Of a stretch of DNA of 64,000 nt, positions 17,991 to 26,547 are shown one piece after another. Below the pieces are notes generated by a model. The model made no database searches. It was not told the origin of the DNA and saw only the letters and a list, made by a program, of their open reading frames with translations. The position numbers and the translations under genes are program-made. Origin of the DNA: Sorangium sp025924095 (GTDB lineage Bacteria > Myxococcota_A > Polyangia > Polyangiales > Polyangiaceae); assembly GCF_051521505.1 (NCBI RefSeq), contig NZ_CP150356.1:4526001-4590000 (forward strand), read 5' to 3'. Positions within the stretch are counted from its first letter, which is position 1. Every line of letters starts with the position of its first letter.

Positions 17991-19073
17991 ATGCGTGTCA
18001 GACACGTGATGATCACAGCAGCTCTCGTCAGCAGTTTCGCCGCGTGCGCCAGCTCGGATCGCGGCGATGGCGAGCGGCCAGCCTACGCGACGGTCTGCGA
18101 GGCGCGCTGCGCCTGCGAGGACTGCTCCGGGGACAGCGAAGGGCTGTGCGAGGCCGAGCAGGAGGCCGTCGAGGAGCGGGCCAAGAAGCGCTGCCAGGAC
18201 GAGCACACGGCGTACGTCGATTGTGTCCGTCTGGAGGGCCGGTGTGTGGAGGGTCATCACCTGGCCGAGGTCTGCAACGCCCATGCGGCGGCCCTCCTCG
18301 GCTGTCTCAAGCCGAGCAATCGCGATCACTGTCCCAGCGCGGGCGACGGCATCTGCGACGAGCCCCAGGGCACCGACACGTGTCCGGCCGGGACCGACCC
18401 CGCCGACTGCCTCTCTTTCTGTCCGTACACCGGCAACGGCATCTGCGATGAGCCCGAGAACACCGGCCGGTGCCCGGCGGGCACGGACGTCGACGACTGC
18501 AAGCTCGTGCCGTGCAAGTCGGTGCAGGACGGGGCGTGCGACGAGCCGGAGGGCACCGGGCTCTGCGGCGAGGGAACGGACGTCATCGACTGCATGGTCA
18601 TGACCTGCGCCGAGGCGAACAACGGTGTCTGCGACGAGCCGGAGGGCACCGGGCTCTGCGACGAGGGCACCGATCGCGCCGACTGCCCAGCAGGCGAGCC
18701 GTGCCCCACCACGAACAACGACGTGTGCGACGAGCCCGAGGGCGCCGGCTCCTGCGGTGAGGGCACGGACGTCGTCGACTGCACAGTCCCCCCCGCCGCC
18801 TGCGACGACCTCGCCGTCTGTGGCAACGACACGAGCGGGTGCATCGCGTGCGCGAACGAGGGGAGCTGCGCCGACGAGCTCGAGGCGTGCATCATCAGCG
18901 ACGACTGCCTCTACCTCGCCCAGTGCATGGTGACCTGCGCGGACGACGCCTGCGTCAATGAATGCCTGGAGGCGCACCCGGACGGGCGGGATCTTTACTA
19001 CAACTACGACACATGTTTGCACTGCGAACAGTGTTACTACTCGTGCGGCGCGAGCAGCGCATTCGAGTGCTGA
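17991..19073 (+). CDS. Cys-rich lipoprotein with five 'ICDEPEGTG' repeats
   Basis: 360-residue lipoprotein (signal to Cys19, SFAAC). After an N-terminal Cys-rich segment it has five consecutive ~35-residue repeats of the form C...GDGICDEPQGTDTCPAGTDPADC, each with an acidic DEPxGTG core and flanking Cys. The spacing recalls calcium-binding, disulfide-linked LNR-like modules. The C-terminal ~90 residues hold further Cys pairs (CIACANEGSC, CEQCYYSCG). ATG 17991 is preceded by GAGGAG. The function is unknown; a calcium-stabilised surface protein is my inference. The next gene, 37 bp downstream, is a probable operon partner and is also a lipoprotein with an Asp-rich segment. Confidence 0.8.
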   Translation: MRVRHVMITAALVSSFAACASSDRGDGERPAYATVCEARCACEDCSGDSEGLCEAEQEAVEERAKKRCQDEHTAYVDCVRLEGRCVEGHHLAEVCNAHAAALLGCLKPSNRDHCPSAGDGICDEPQGTDTCPAGTDPADCLSFCPYTGNGICDEPENTGRCPAGTDVDDCKLVPCKSVQDGACDEPEGTGLCGEGTDVIDCMVMTCAEANNGVCDEPEGTGLCDEGTDRADCPAGEPCPTTNNDVCDEPEGAGSCGEGTDVVDCTVPPAACDDLAVCGNDTSGCIACANEGSCADELEACIISDDCLYLAQCMVTCADDACVNECLEAHPDGRDLYYNYDTCLHCEQCYYSCGASSAFEC

Positions 19074-19110
19074 ACCGTGGCTTACCCTCAGCGCTGCGGA
19101 GGAGATGAAC

Positions 19111-19887
19111 ATGCTTGATCGACGAGACATTCTTGCGCTTTCGGCCCGCGCCGCCCTCCTGGCTTCTCTGGCCGGCGTCGCCTCCTGCGGCGGCCTCTCG
19201 GCGGGCGACTACGCGGTGTACCGCGTCGCCCTGGAGGCGTCCGAGGAGACGCCTGGCTGCTTCCCCGACGACAGGCCGCTCCTCGCGGAGAAGTACGACA
19301 CCACAACGTTCCGGGACGGCCAGACCTTGCTCCTCTACCTCCCGAGCAACGAGGAGGCGGTGCTCGACATCGGCGGGCTCGCGCTGAAGGGCTCCACGGA
19401 CGACGATCCCTACCTCTTCGAGGGCCGCTCCGAGGACGTCGAGTTTCCCTTCCGCAAGAGGGTCACCGACGCCGACCGGGACGGCATCGCGGATGACATC
19501 GACCCGTTCGTCGACGCCGACAAGGACGGCGACGACGACTTGGACGCGACGAGCGACGACGAGGTCGACACCGACGGCGACAAGCACGACGATCGCGACG
19601 AGGTGGAGGACCCGTTCGTCGACGCCGACGACGACGGGGACGAGGACCGGTTCCGGGAGATCGTGGGCGACACGAGGAGGATCTCCAGCCTCCGGGTGCA
19701 GATCTCCATGACGGTCGACGGGTCGACGGTCAGCGGCGTCGTGACGCGGACGACCGAGGAGACGTGCGACGGCGACCTGTGCCCACCCCACGTCGACGCG
19801 CCGTGCGTCGACGTGCAGCGGTTCCGCGGCGTCGAGGTCGACGAGGCGGATCTGACCTTCGGCCCCAGCGCGCAGCCGACCCCCTGA
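19111..19887 (+). CDS. Asp-rich (TSP3-like) lipoprotein
   Basis: 258 residues. The signal has an Arg pair (LDRRDILALSARA), a hydrophobic core and lipobox GVASC (Cys26). The middle (about 110-180) is a string of DxDxDG-like units: DADRDGIADDIDPFVDADKD, then DTDGDKHDDRDE, then DADDDGDEDR. This resembles thrombospondin type-3 calcium-binding repeats. The C-terminal part is an antiparallel-looking domain of unknown type with a pair of nearby Cys. Tandem ATGs sit at 19105 and 19111; GGAGGAG is six bases from the second. It probably forms an operon with the preceding Cys-rich lipoprotein gene. The function is not known. Confidence 0.8.
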   Translation: MLDRRDILALSARAALLASLAGVASCGGLSAGDYAVYRVALEASEETPGCFPDDRPLLAEKYDTTTFRDGQTLLLYLPSNEEAVLDIGGLALKGSTDDDPYLFEGRSEDVEFPFRKRVTDADRDGIADDIDPFVDADKDGDDDLDATSDDEVDTDGDKHDDRDEVEDPFVDADDDGDEDRFREIVGDTRRISSLRVQISMTVDGSTVSGVVTRTTEETCDGDLCPPHVDAPCVDVQRFRGVEVDEADLTFGPSAQPTP

Positions 19888-19964
19888 GCCGCGCTCTCCG
19901 ACGGCGCGGCGCGGCGCGGCGCGCGACGCATGCCGGGCTGCCCGTTCTGGTAGCATCGCGCCGC

Positions 19965-21107
19965 TTGCCGGAGCTGCCTCTCTCCCCCGCCGATCTCCAC
20001 GCGGTGCTCGCGCCGCTCCCCGCCGCTCGCCCGCTGCCGGCGCGCGCCTACTGGGACGAGGGCGTGCTCGCCTTCGAGCAGGCCGAGATCTTCGGGCGCT
20101 CCTGGGTCTGCGTCGGGCGCGAGGACGAGATCGCCCGTCCAGGCGAGTGGTTGCTCGCGCCGCTCACGCCGGCGGGGGTCGTCGTCCTCCGCGGCGCGGA
20201 TCTGGAGATCCGCGCGTTCCACAACGTCTGCCGCCACCGCGCGGCGACGCTGCTCGACGGCGCCTGCGGCCGGCTCTCTCAGCTCGCGTGCCCGTACCAC
20301 GGCTGGACCTACGAGCTCTCCGGCGCCCTGCGCGCGGCGCCCCACGCGCCCCCCGGCTTCGACCGCGGCGCGCACGGGCTCCTGCCCGCGCGGGCGGGCG
20401 CCCTCCTCGGCTTCCTCTTCGTGACGCTCGACCCCGGGGCGCCCTCGCTCGAGAGCGCGCTCGGCGACGCGCCGCCGTGGCTCACGCGCCCCGAGCTGCG
20501 CTCGCTCCGGCGGGGCAGGCGGGTGGAGCACGAGGTCGCCGCGAACTGGAAGCTCTGCGTGGAGAACTTCCAGGAGTCGCACCACTTTCCGCGCGTGCAC
20601 CCCGCGCTGGAGCGGCTCACCCCGTGCGGCGACGCCGTGTCCTGGGGCCGGGACGGCCCGTGGCTCGGCGGGATCATGGACCTCGCCCCCGGCGCCGAGA
20701 CGGTCTCGACGAGCGCGGGGCGGGGGGCGCGGCCGCTCATCGTCCCCGAGGCGGAGCGGCGGCGCGTGCGCGACGCCATGCTCTTCCCGGGCCTGCTCAC
20801 GAGCCTGCAGCCCGACTACCTGCTCACGTACCGGCTCACCCCGCGCGCGCCGGACCGGACCCTCGTGGTCGCCGACACCTACTTCCATCCGGCGGCGTTC
20901 ACCCCCGGCTTCGATCCGGCCGACGTGTTCGCCTTCTGGGACGCCGTGAACCGCGAGGATCGCGCCATCTGCGAGCGCCAGCAGCGCGGGCTCCGCGCGC
21001 CGGGCTACGCGCCGTCGACCTACGCCATGGTGGAGGACGGCGTCCACGCCTTCGACCGCATGGTCGCGCGGAGGTACCTGTCGGCGCTCGGCGCGAGGAC
21101 GAGATGA
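19965..21107 (+). CDS. Rieske non-heme iron oxygenase alpha-type subunit
   Basis: About 380 residues from a TTG start. The Rieske [2Fe-2S] site is Cys89/His91 (NVCRHRAAT) with Cys109/His112 (CPYHGWTY). The mononuclear-iron domain has NWKLCVENFQESHHFPRVHP, with His207 and His212 as likely iron ligands. It should use O2 and electrons from a reductase not encoded nearby to oxidise an unknown substrate. No ATG suits the N-terminus. TTG 19965 is in frame just before the conserved region; GTG 20004 or the far-upstream GTG 19764 are alternatives. Its stop overlaps the next gene by ATGA, so the two are translationally coupled, and a P450 follows. Confidence 0.85.
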   Translation: MPELPLSPADLHAVLAPLPAARPLPARAYWDEGVLAFEQAEIFGRSWVCVGREDEIARPGEWLLAPLTPAGVVVLRGADLEIRAFHNVCRHRAATLLDGACGRLSQLACPYHGWTYELSGALRAAPHAPPGFDRGAHGLLPARAGALLGFLFVTLDPGAPSLESALGDAPPWLTRPELRSLRRGRRVEHEVAANWKLCVENFQESHHFPRVHPALERLTPCGDAVSWGRDGPWLGGIMDLAPGAETVSTSAGRGARPLIVPEAERRRVRDAMLFPGLLTSLQPDYLLTYRLTPRAPDRTLVVADTYFHPAAFTPGFDPADVFAFWDAVNREDRAICERQQRGLRAPGYAPSTYAMVEDGVHAFDRMVARRYLSALGARTR

Positions 21108-21922
21108 GCAAGCTCTGCGGCCTGTGGGGTCGCCCGTACATCGACCTGTCGCCGCTGCTCGACACGTCCTGCTTCCCGGAGCTCGATCGCGAGATCGTGC
21201 TCGGGCTCTGCCGCGTCGAGCCCTCGTACACCGGCGGCAGCCTGAAGTGGATGGGCGTGGTCGCGCCGTGGGTGCACGAGGACCCTTATGTGGACTACGG
21301 GCAGGTCATCGCCGGCTTCTCGCGCGAGGAGCTCCGCGACTTCGTGGCGCTCGCCGACGACCCGTCCGCCTTCGATCTCGACCGGCGCGGCGAGTACACG
21401 TTCGGAGACGAGACCGATCACCCGCTCACGCGGGCGCAGGTGCTGTACCTGAAGTACCGCTACGGCGTCTATTTCCCCTGGAAGGTCTGCTATCACCTGC
21501 TCGAGAACGACCGCTGGGAGGACAAGCACTCCGGCGCGGGCAAGGACTTCTCGGAGGAGGCGAGGGCGGTGTTCCCGCGCACGGTCGATTTCATCCGGAG
21601 CCTGCCGTTCGCCGAGATCGGGCGGTGCGTGATCTTCGGCCTCGAGGCGAACGATCACGCGCCCGCGCACCGCGACACCGAGCCGGGGGGCGCGCTCGGG
21701 CCGGCGCAGTCCATCTCGTTCGATCCGCGCGGCGACAAGCGGTTCTATGTCTGCGACAGGGCAGGGGAGGAGCGCACGATCGTGCGCGCGCCCGTCTACT
21801 GGTTCAACGACATGGATTACCACGGGGTCGAGCCGGACCCGTTCTTCCGGTACTCGATCCGGGTGGACGGCGTGTTCACGCCGGAGTTCGTGAAGCGGCT
21901 CCAGCGGCTCTACCGGCGGTAG
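21104..21922 (+). CDS. Fe(II)/2-oxoglutarate dioxygenase (aspartyl/asparaginyl beta-hydroxylase-like)
   Basis: 272 residues with a cupin-like double-stranded beta-helix pattern. The HxD motif is His189-Arg-Asp191 (APAHRDTEPGG), the distal ligand is His240 (MDYHGVEPDP), and Arg249 (FFRYSIRVDG) is the likely 2-oxoglutarate carboxylate binder. The layout resembles aspartyl/asparaginyl hydroxylase-like and proline-hydroxylase-like enzymes; the substrate is unknown. ATG 21104 overlaps the Rieske gene stop. A partial second copy of this gene's 3' end, including its downstream flank, lies at 27.7 kb. Confidence 0.82.
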   Translation: MSKLCGLWGRPYIDLSPLLDTSCFPELDREIVLGLCRVEPSYTGGSLKWMGVVAPWVHEDPYVDYGQVIAGFSREELRDFVALADDPSAFDLDRRGEYTFGDETDHPLTRAQVLYLKYRYGVYFPWKVCYHLLENDRWEDKHSGAGKDFSEEARAVFPRTVDFIRSLPFAEIGRCVIFGLEANDHAPAHRDTEPGGALGPAQSISFDPRGDKRFYVCDRAGEERTIVRAPVYWFNDMDYHGVEPDPFFRYSIRVDGVFTPEFVKRLQRLYRR

Positions 21923-22039
21923 GCGCGGGCAACCGCTCGGTCGGCGAGGCGCGCTCGGGCAGGCCGGGGGTCCGCTCCCCTCCGATTCCGGCGCCCATGC
22001 CGGGCCGGCGTGGTGGTACAAGACGAGGTCACACACGCC

Positions 22040-23419
22040 ATGAGCACCGTCCTCCCCGCCTCGATCGCCGAGCTCCCGCTCCTTCAGGGCCGCAACCCGC
22101 TCGCCCGCCGCATCGAGACCCGGCATGGATTCCCCATCCTCCCCGGCCGCTTCCCGGTCGTGGGCCACATGCCGGCGATCGCCGTCGACGAGCTCGGCCT
22201 GCTCCGCGAGGGCCGGCGCCGCTTCGGCTCCCTCTTCTTCTGGAGCCATGGCGTCGACGCCTGGCAGCTCGTCTACGCCTCGAACGAGTCCTTCTCGCTC
22301 TTCAAGAGCAAGGCCCTCGACTCCTCGTATCTGACCGAGCGCGGCGTCGGCCACCTCTTCGGTCAGACGATGATGGCCCACGACGGCGCCTCGCACCGCC
22401 GCCTCCGCACCGCGATGAACGGGCCCTTCTCGCCGAAGGGCCTCGACGCCGCGGAGGTCGGCGCGATCATCGCGACGAGCGTCGAGCGCAAGGTCCGCTC
22501 CTGGGTCGGCCGGCGCGACGTCCCGTTGCTGCGCGAGAGCCGCGAGCTGGCCCTGGAGGTGATGTTCAAGATCACCGGCGTCGAGGACGACGAGCTCTCC
22601 GAGTGGCGCCACAACTACGAGGATCTGATGCTCGTGGTCCTCAACCTGCCCTTCGACGTGCCGGGCTCGCCGCGACGCCGCGGCCTCCGCGCCCGCGCCT
22701 GGCTCGACGCGCGCATCGGCCGGATCCTCGCCGACGTGCGCGCCCGCGGCGAGGAGAAGGGCCTCCTGCCCGCGCTGCTAGAGGCCCGCGACGAGGACGG
22801 CGAGCCGCTCTCCGAGCAGGATCTCGTGGGCAACCTCCGCCTGCTCCTCCTCGCCGGCCATGAGACCTCGGCCTCGACCATGGCCTGGTGCGTCGCCCAC
22901 CTCGCCGAGAGCCCCGCGATCTGGCGTGCGCTCCGCGAGGAGGCGTCGAGCGCGGCGGATCTCCCGCGCTCGCCCGCGGATCTCCGCCGCTTCCCCTTCG
23001 CCGAGGCCGTGTTCCGCGAGGCGCTCCGCCTCCACCCGCCTGTGGCTCACGACGCCCGCCGCGCCGTCGCCGACTTCGAGCTCGAGGGCCGCACCGTCCC
23101 CGCCGGGACCATCGTGGGCATCCCGCTGATCCTGCTCTCGCGCGATCCCGAGCTCTACCCGGATCCGGACAGCTACCGCCCCGAGCGCTGGCTCGGCCGC
23201 AAGGAGGCGCTCTCGCCGCTCGAGATCGCCCAGTTCGGCGGCGGCGCGCACTTCTGCCTCGGCTATCACTTCGCCTGGATGGAGATCGTCCAGTTCCTCG
23301 TCGCGCTCGGGCGGCTCCTCCCGGCCTCGGGCCCCAGGCTCCAGAACGGATTCCCTGCCTCGCGCTACCTCCCGGTGCACCGCCCCGCGGCGGGCACGCG
23401 CGTCCGCTTCGACGGCTGA
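22040..23419 (+). CDS. cytochrome P450
   Basis: 459-residue bacterial P450. Visible are the I-helix oxygen-binding motif LLLAGHETSAS (from about residue 268), the K-helix ExxR (FREALRLHP), the PERW region (SYRPERWLG), and the heme loop FGGGAHFCLG with Cys406 as thiolate ligand. It needs a ferredoxin and reductase not present nearby. ATG 22040 is chosen; a GTG 30 bp upstream is possible. It follows the Rieske and 2OG oxygenase genes by 117 bp in the same direction, so the three could act in sequence on one molecule. The substrate is unknown. Confidence 0.92.
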   Translation: MSTVLPASIAELPLLQGRNPLARRIETRHGFPILPGRFPVVGHMPAIAVDELGLLREGRRRFGSLFFWSHGVDAWQLVYASNESFSLFKSKALDSSYLTERGVGHLFGQTMMAHDGASHRRLRTAMNGPFSPKGLDAAEVGAIIATSVERKVRSWVGRRDVPLLRESRELALEVMFKITGVEDDELSEWRHNYEDLMLVVLNLPFDVPGSPRRRGLRARAWLDARIGRILADVRARGEEKGLLPALLEARDEDGEPLSEQDLVGNLRLLLLAGHETSASTMAWCVAHLAESPAIWRALREEASSAADLPRSPADLRRFPFAEAVFREALRLHPPVAHDARRAVADFELEGRTVPAGTIVGIPLILLSRDPELYPDPDSYRPERWLGRKEALSPLEIAQFGGGAHFCLGYHFAWMEIVQFLVALGRLLPASGPRLQNGFPASRYLPVHRPAAGTRVRFDG

Positions 23420-23516
23420 CGCGCCACGCCCGGCAGCGCCATGCCACGCGCCTTCCGCTCGAGGACCGCTGCAGCGGCGCGTCGAGAGACGGGCGGTGGT
23501 ACGCCGCCCACGCTCG

Positions 23517-24431
23517 TCACTGCGCGACGCAGCTCGTCTTCATCGCTTCCCAGACTGCATCTCCGGTGGCGATGCTACCGGCAGAGGTGGGGTGGATTCC
23601 GTCTTGCGTGTAGTCGTTGTGTCCGTTCCAGACCGGACGAAGGTCCAACCAGTAACATTTCGGCGACGTGAGCCCGTCGCACAGTGCCTTCATCTTCGGC
23701 CGGAGCGTATCGAGGCAGGACTTGAGCGACGAGAACTGGTTTCCGATGGGGTCTGGATAGAAGAAATAGAGCACCTTTTCGACGTTGTCCTCCGCCATGG
23801 TCTCGAACAACGACTCCGCCGCCGCGAGGGCTCCGTCGCCGTCCCCTCTCAACAAGCAGTCGTTCCCGCCCCCATCCATCAGCACGTACTTGATCATGCC
23901 GTTCTCCGCAGCTTTGCGGTACTGGCTGGGGATTTGATCGTCGGCCAGCGTCGTGCCGCTGACCGAGTTGTCGATATAGCGCTCGCCCTCGGCGAGGGAG
24001 CCGTTGGCCTTGGCCTGCTTCTCGATCTGCTGCGTGATGCCGTGAGTCGCGGCGATGAACGATTCGCCGATGACCGCGACTTGATTGCCCCTGGTTTGGC
24101 CCTTGACGCACTCGCCCGTCTCTCCGCCTGTGCCGGTCGTCACTCCGCCTGTGCCGCCCGCCTCGCCGCCGCTGGCCGAGCTGCTGGCCTGCCCGGTGCT
24201 TGCGCCGCCGCTGCCCGAGGTGCTCCCGGTCGCTGAGCCTCCGGTGCCGCCAGGGCCCATACCGCCCGTGCCCGTAGCCGTCGTCCCTGGGCCGCTGGTG
24301 GCCCCGTCAGGGGCGCCTCCGCCGGTCGAGGACGTACCCTCGTCATTCGCCTCACCACAGGCCCAAAGGCCGATGCTCAGGAGACCGAGAACGCTCAGAT
24401 TTTTAACAAAGTAGCAACGTATTGACCGCAT
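23517..24431 (-). CDS. SGNH/GDSL-type esterase lipoprotein
   Basis: 304 residues. The lipobox GLWAC gives Cys25, and a ~75-residue Gly/Ser/Thr linker follows. The C-terminal ~200 residues carry SGNH-hydrolase blocks: VAVIGESFIAATHG (nucleophile Ser in block I), DGGGNDCLL (block III Asn) and DGIHPTSAGS (block V Asp-x-x-His). It is probably a surface esterase or lipase acting on a carbohydrate ester; the substrate is unknown. ATG 24431 has GGAG seven bases upstream. It shares the lipoprotein-linker-enzyme architecture of the GH5, GH10, GH62 and GH115 enzymes in this window. Confidence 0.82.
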   Translation of the reverse strand: MRSIRCYFVKNLSVLGLLSIGLWACGEANDEGTSSTGGGAPDGATSGPGTTATGTGGMGPGGTGGSATGSTSGSGGASTGQASSSASGGEAGGTGGVTTGTGGETGECVKGQTRGNQVAVIGESFIAATHGITQQIEKQAKANGSLAEGERYIDNSVSGTTLADDQIPSQYRKAAENGMIKYVLMDGGGNDCLLRGDGDGALAAAESLFETMAEDNVEKVLYFFYPDPIGNQFSSLKSCLDTLRPKMKALCDGLTSPKCYWLDLRPVWNGHNDYTQDGIHPTSAGSIATGDAVWEAMKTSCVAQ

Positions 24432-25150
24432 TTTATTTCTCCAGTGTCCGCTCGGCGCCGAGGTTTCAAGGTGCGAAAGGATCTCATCCACCGGATGTCA
24501 ACAATCCATCCATGCATCCCTCGCCCCTCTGTTCCAAGATCTCCGTCCGCCCTCGCATCGCCCGATGCAGGTGACTGCGACGACGTCGTACCCGAGCCAC
24601 CTGGCTCCAGGTATAGGCATACCCGCCTATGCCTCGATGCGAGACGTCACGCCCACGTCGGCGGACTGCACAATTCGGGCGAGAGTCGAATTCGGCGCTT
24701 TTTTCCGAAAAATTTGAGGGGATTCCTCAGGTCGTGGACGGCTCGTGGCGCGTCACCCACACATCGAAGCGCAGCTCGCCGAAGATCGAACGAGGCGCGA
24801 TGAAGCCGCCCCGAGAGCCCGGCGTCGGGCCCGTCCACGACCGGCCCCACCCGCGTGGTCATGCCCACATCTCGGCCTGAACGCCGCGATGTACGGACCG
24901 AGATCACGGCGCTGAAAACGGCAAGCGGCGTCGGACGAGTGTGCGTCGCGTTGCATCGTGGCTCGAACGTCCACGCGATGCTCCGCCGCGATCCTCTCTG
25001 ATATAAACAATGCGCCCTTGACAGAACGCTCCTCGGTGCGTTGTCATCCGCGCTCGAGGGGCGAACATGTTGCTTGGGATACCTGCCGCTTCGGATCGTT
25101 CGGATCGAGGCGGCGAGCGGATCGTTTGTCGCAAACGACGCAAACGACTC
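24432..25150. other. 719-bp divergent intergenic region
   Basis: Sits between the SGNH hydrolase and the substrate-binding protein gene. It is AT-richer than average near 24690-24720 (cggcgctttt ttccgaaaaa tttgagggg) and 25000-25020 (tctctgatataaacaatgcgc), both promoter-like. Several short open frames lack domain similarity. No RNA gene was recognised. Confidence 0.4.
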
Positions 25151-26458
25151 ATGCGCTGCGTGGGGACCGGGCTGCTCGTGGGGCTCGCGTCCCTCAGCTC
25201 GGCCTCATGCGCTCCGACGGCGCCCGCCGGCCCCGAGGACGCGGTCGTCATGGGGGCCCTCCTGCCCTTCTCCGGCAGCGAGTCGGCCATCGGCCGGAAC
25301 CTCGAGCAAGCGATGTTGCTCGCCGTCGAGGACGTGAACGCCGCGGGGGGGCTCGACGGGAGGCCGTTCGACCTCCGGAGCCGGGACAGCCACTCGAGCC
25401 CGGAGCGTGGGATCGAGCAGCTGATCCAGCTGCTTTACACGGATCGGGTCGCCTACCTGATAGGGCCCGAGGAGAACGATCTCGCCCGCGAGATCGCGCA
25501 CGACGTGAAGGCGCTCGACGTTTTTCACATGCTGCCGGGGTACGCCGCGCCCACGGTCGCGCGCAGCGAGACGAGGGGAGGGCGGATGCGGCTCGCCCCT
25601 TCCTCGCTCTACGTCGGCTGCGCCCTGGCGAAGCTCGCCGTCCTCGAGGACATCGACACCGTGAACAGCCTCACGGCACGGGACGACTACAACATCGGCG
25701 TCAGCAGCGCGTTCTCGACCCGGTTCACGTCGCTCGGGGGCACGCTCCTCCCCTCGGTGACGTTCACGTCGGGCGAGCGGACGTACACGAGCCAGATCAA
25801 GGCTGCGTCCGCGTCACACGCCGAACGCACGCTCCTGGCCGCGTACCCCGCCACCGCCTCGACCATCGTGACCGAATGGGCCGTCTCCGGACGCCCGGGC
25901 ACCTGGTTCCTCGGTCCTGCGCTGCGCACCGAGGTGCTCATCGCCAACATCCCCAAGGGCTCTCTCGATGGATTCTTGGGGGTATCTCCGTCGCTCAGCC
26001 TGCGCAGCGAGTGCCATGTCGCGGGCGGGGCCGAGGAGACGGTCGACTGCACGACCGGGAACGCCGCCGCCTTCATCGGGCGCTTCTCGCGCCGGTGGGA
26101 CGGCGAGGCGCCGCTGCCCGCGGCTCACTTCTACTACGACGGCGTCGTCCTCCTCGCGATGGGCCTCGTGTACGCCCAGGCGACGACCGGGACGATCCCG
26201 TCCTCCGGATACGAGCTGCAGAAGATCATCCGCGAGCTCAACAGCCCCGGCCACGACGCGGCCTCGTGGCGGGACATGAAGGCGGCGATGGCCAAGCTCC
26301 GCGCGGGGATCCCGCTGCGGTACGTCGGGGCAGCGGCCGAGTACGAGTTCGACGACTACGGGGCGAGCAAGCACCATTTCATGCAGCGGTGGACCATTGA
26401 CGGTGACGCCTTCGTCGACCTCACCCCCGTTCCCGTGGATTGCGTCTTCCGCCAATGA
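25151..26458 (+). CDS. orphan Leu/Ile/Val-type substrate-binding lipoprotein
   Basis: 435 residues: lipobox SSASC with Cys20, then a type-I periplasmic-binding fold (VVMGALLPFSGSESAIGRNLEQAMLLAVEDVNAAGGLDGRPF, the classic LivK/ligand-binding-receptor opening). The two lobes extend to about residue 400. No permease or ATPase gene is adjacent, so it may deliver ligand to a transporter elsewhere or act as a sensor. ATG 25151 is chosen because an upstream in-frame ATG at 25067 would bury the signal. A sugar-type binding lipoprotein follows 89 bp later. The ligand is unknown. Confidence 0.85.
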   Translation: MRCVGTGLLVGLASLSSASCAPTAPAGPEDAVVMGALLPFSGSESAIGRNLEQAMLLAVEDVNAAGGLDGRPFDLRSRDSHSSPERGIEQLIQLLYTDRVAYLIGPEENDLAREIAHDVKALDVFHMLPGYAAPTVARSETRGGRMRLAPSSLYVGCALAKLAVLEDIDTVNSLTARDDYNIGVSSAFSTRFTSLGGTLLPSVTFTSGERTYTSQIKAASASHAERTLLAAYPATASTIVTEWAVSGRPGTWFLGPALRTEVLIANIPKGSLDGFLGVSPSLSLRSECHVAGGAEETVDCTTGNAAAFIGRFSRRWDGEAPLPAAHFYYDGVVLLAMGLVYAQATTGTIPSSGYELQKIIRELNSPGHDAASWRDMKAAMAKLRAGIPLRYVGAAAEYEFDDYGASKHHFMQRWTIDGDAFVDLTPVPVDCVFRQ

Positions 26459-26547
26459 TCTCGCCGCGAGCTCGATCATCACTCAGGTGAGGCGCTCACG
26501 CAGGGGCTCCGCGAGCGATTGAAGCCATGAAGCAAGAGGAGGGATCG

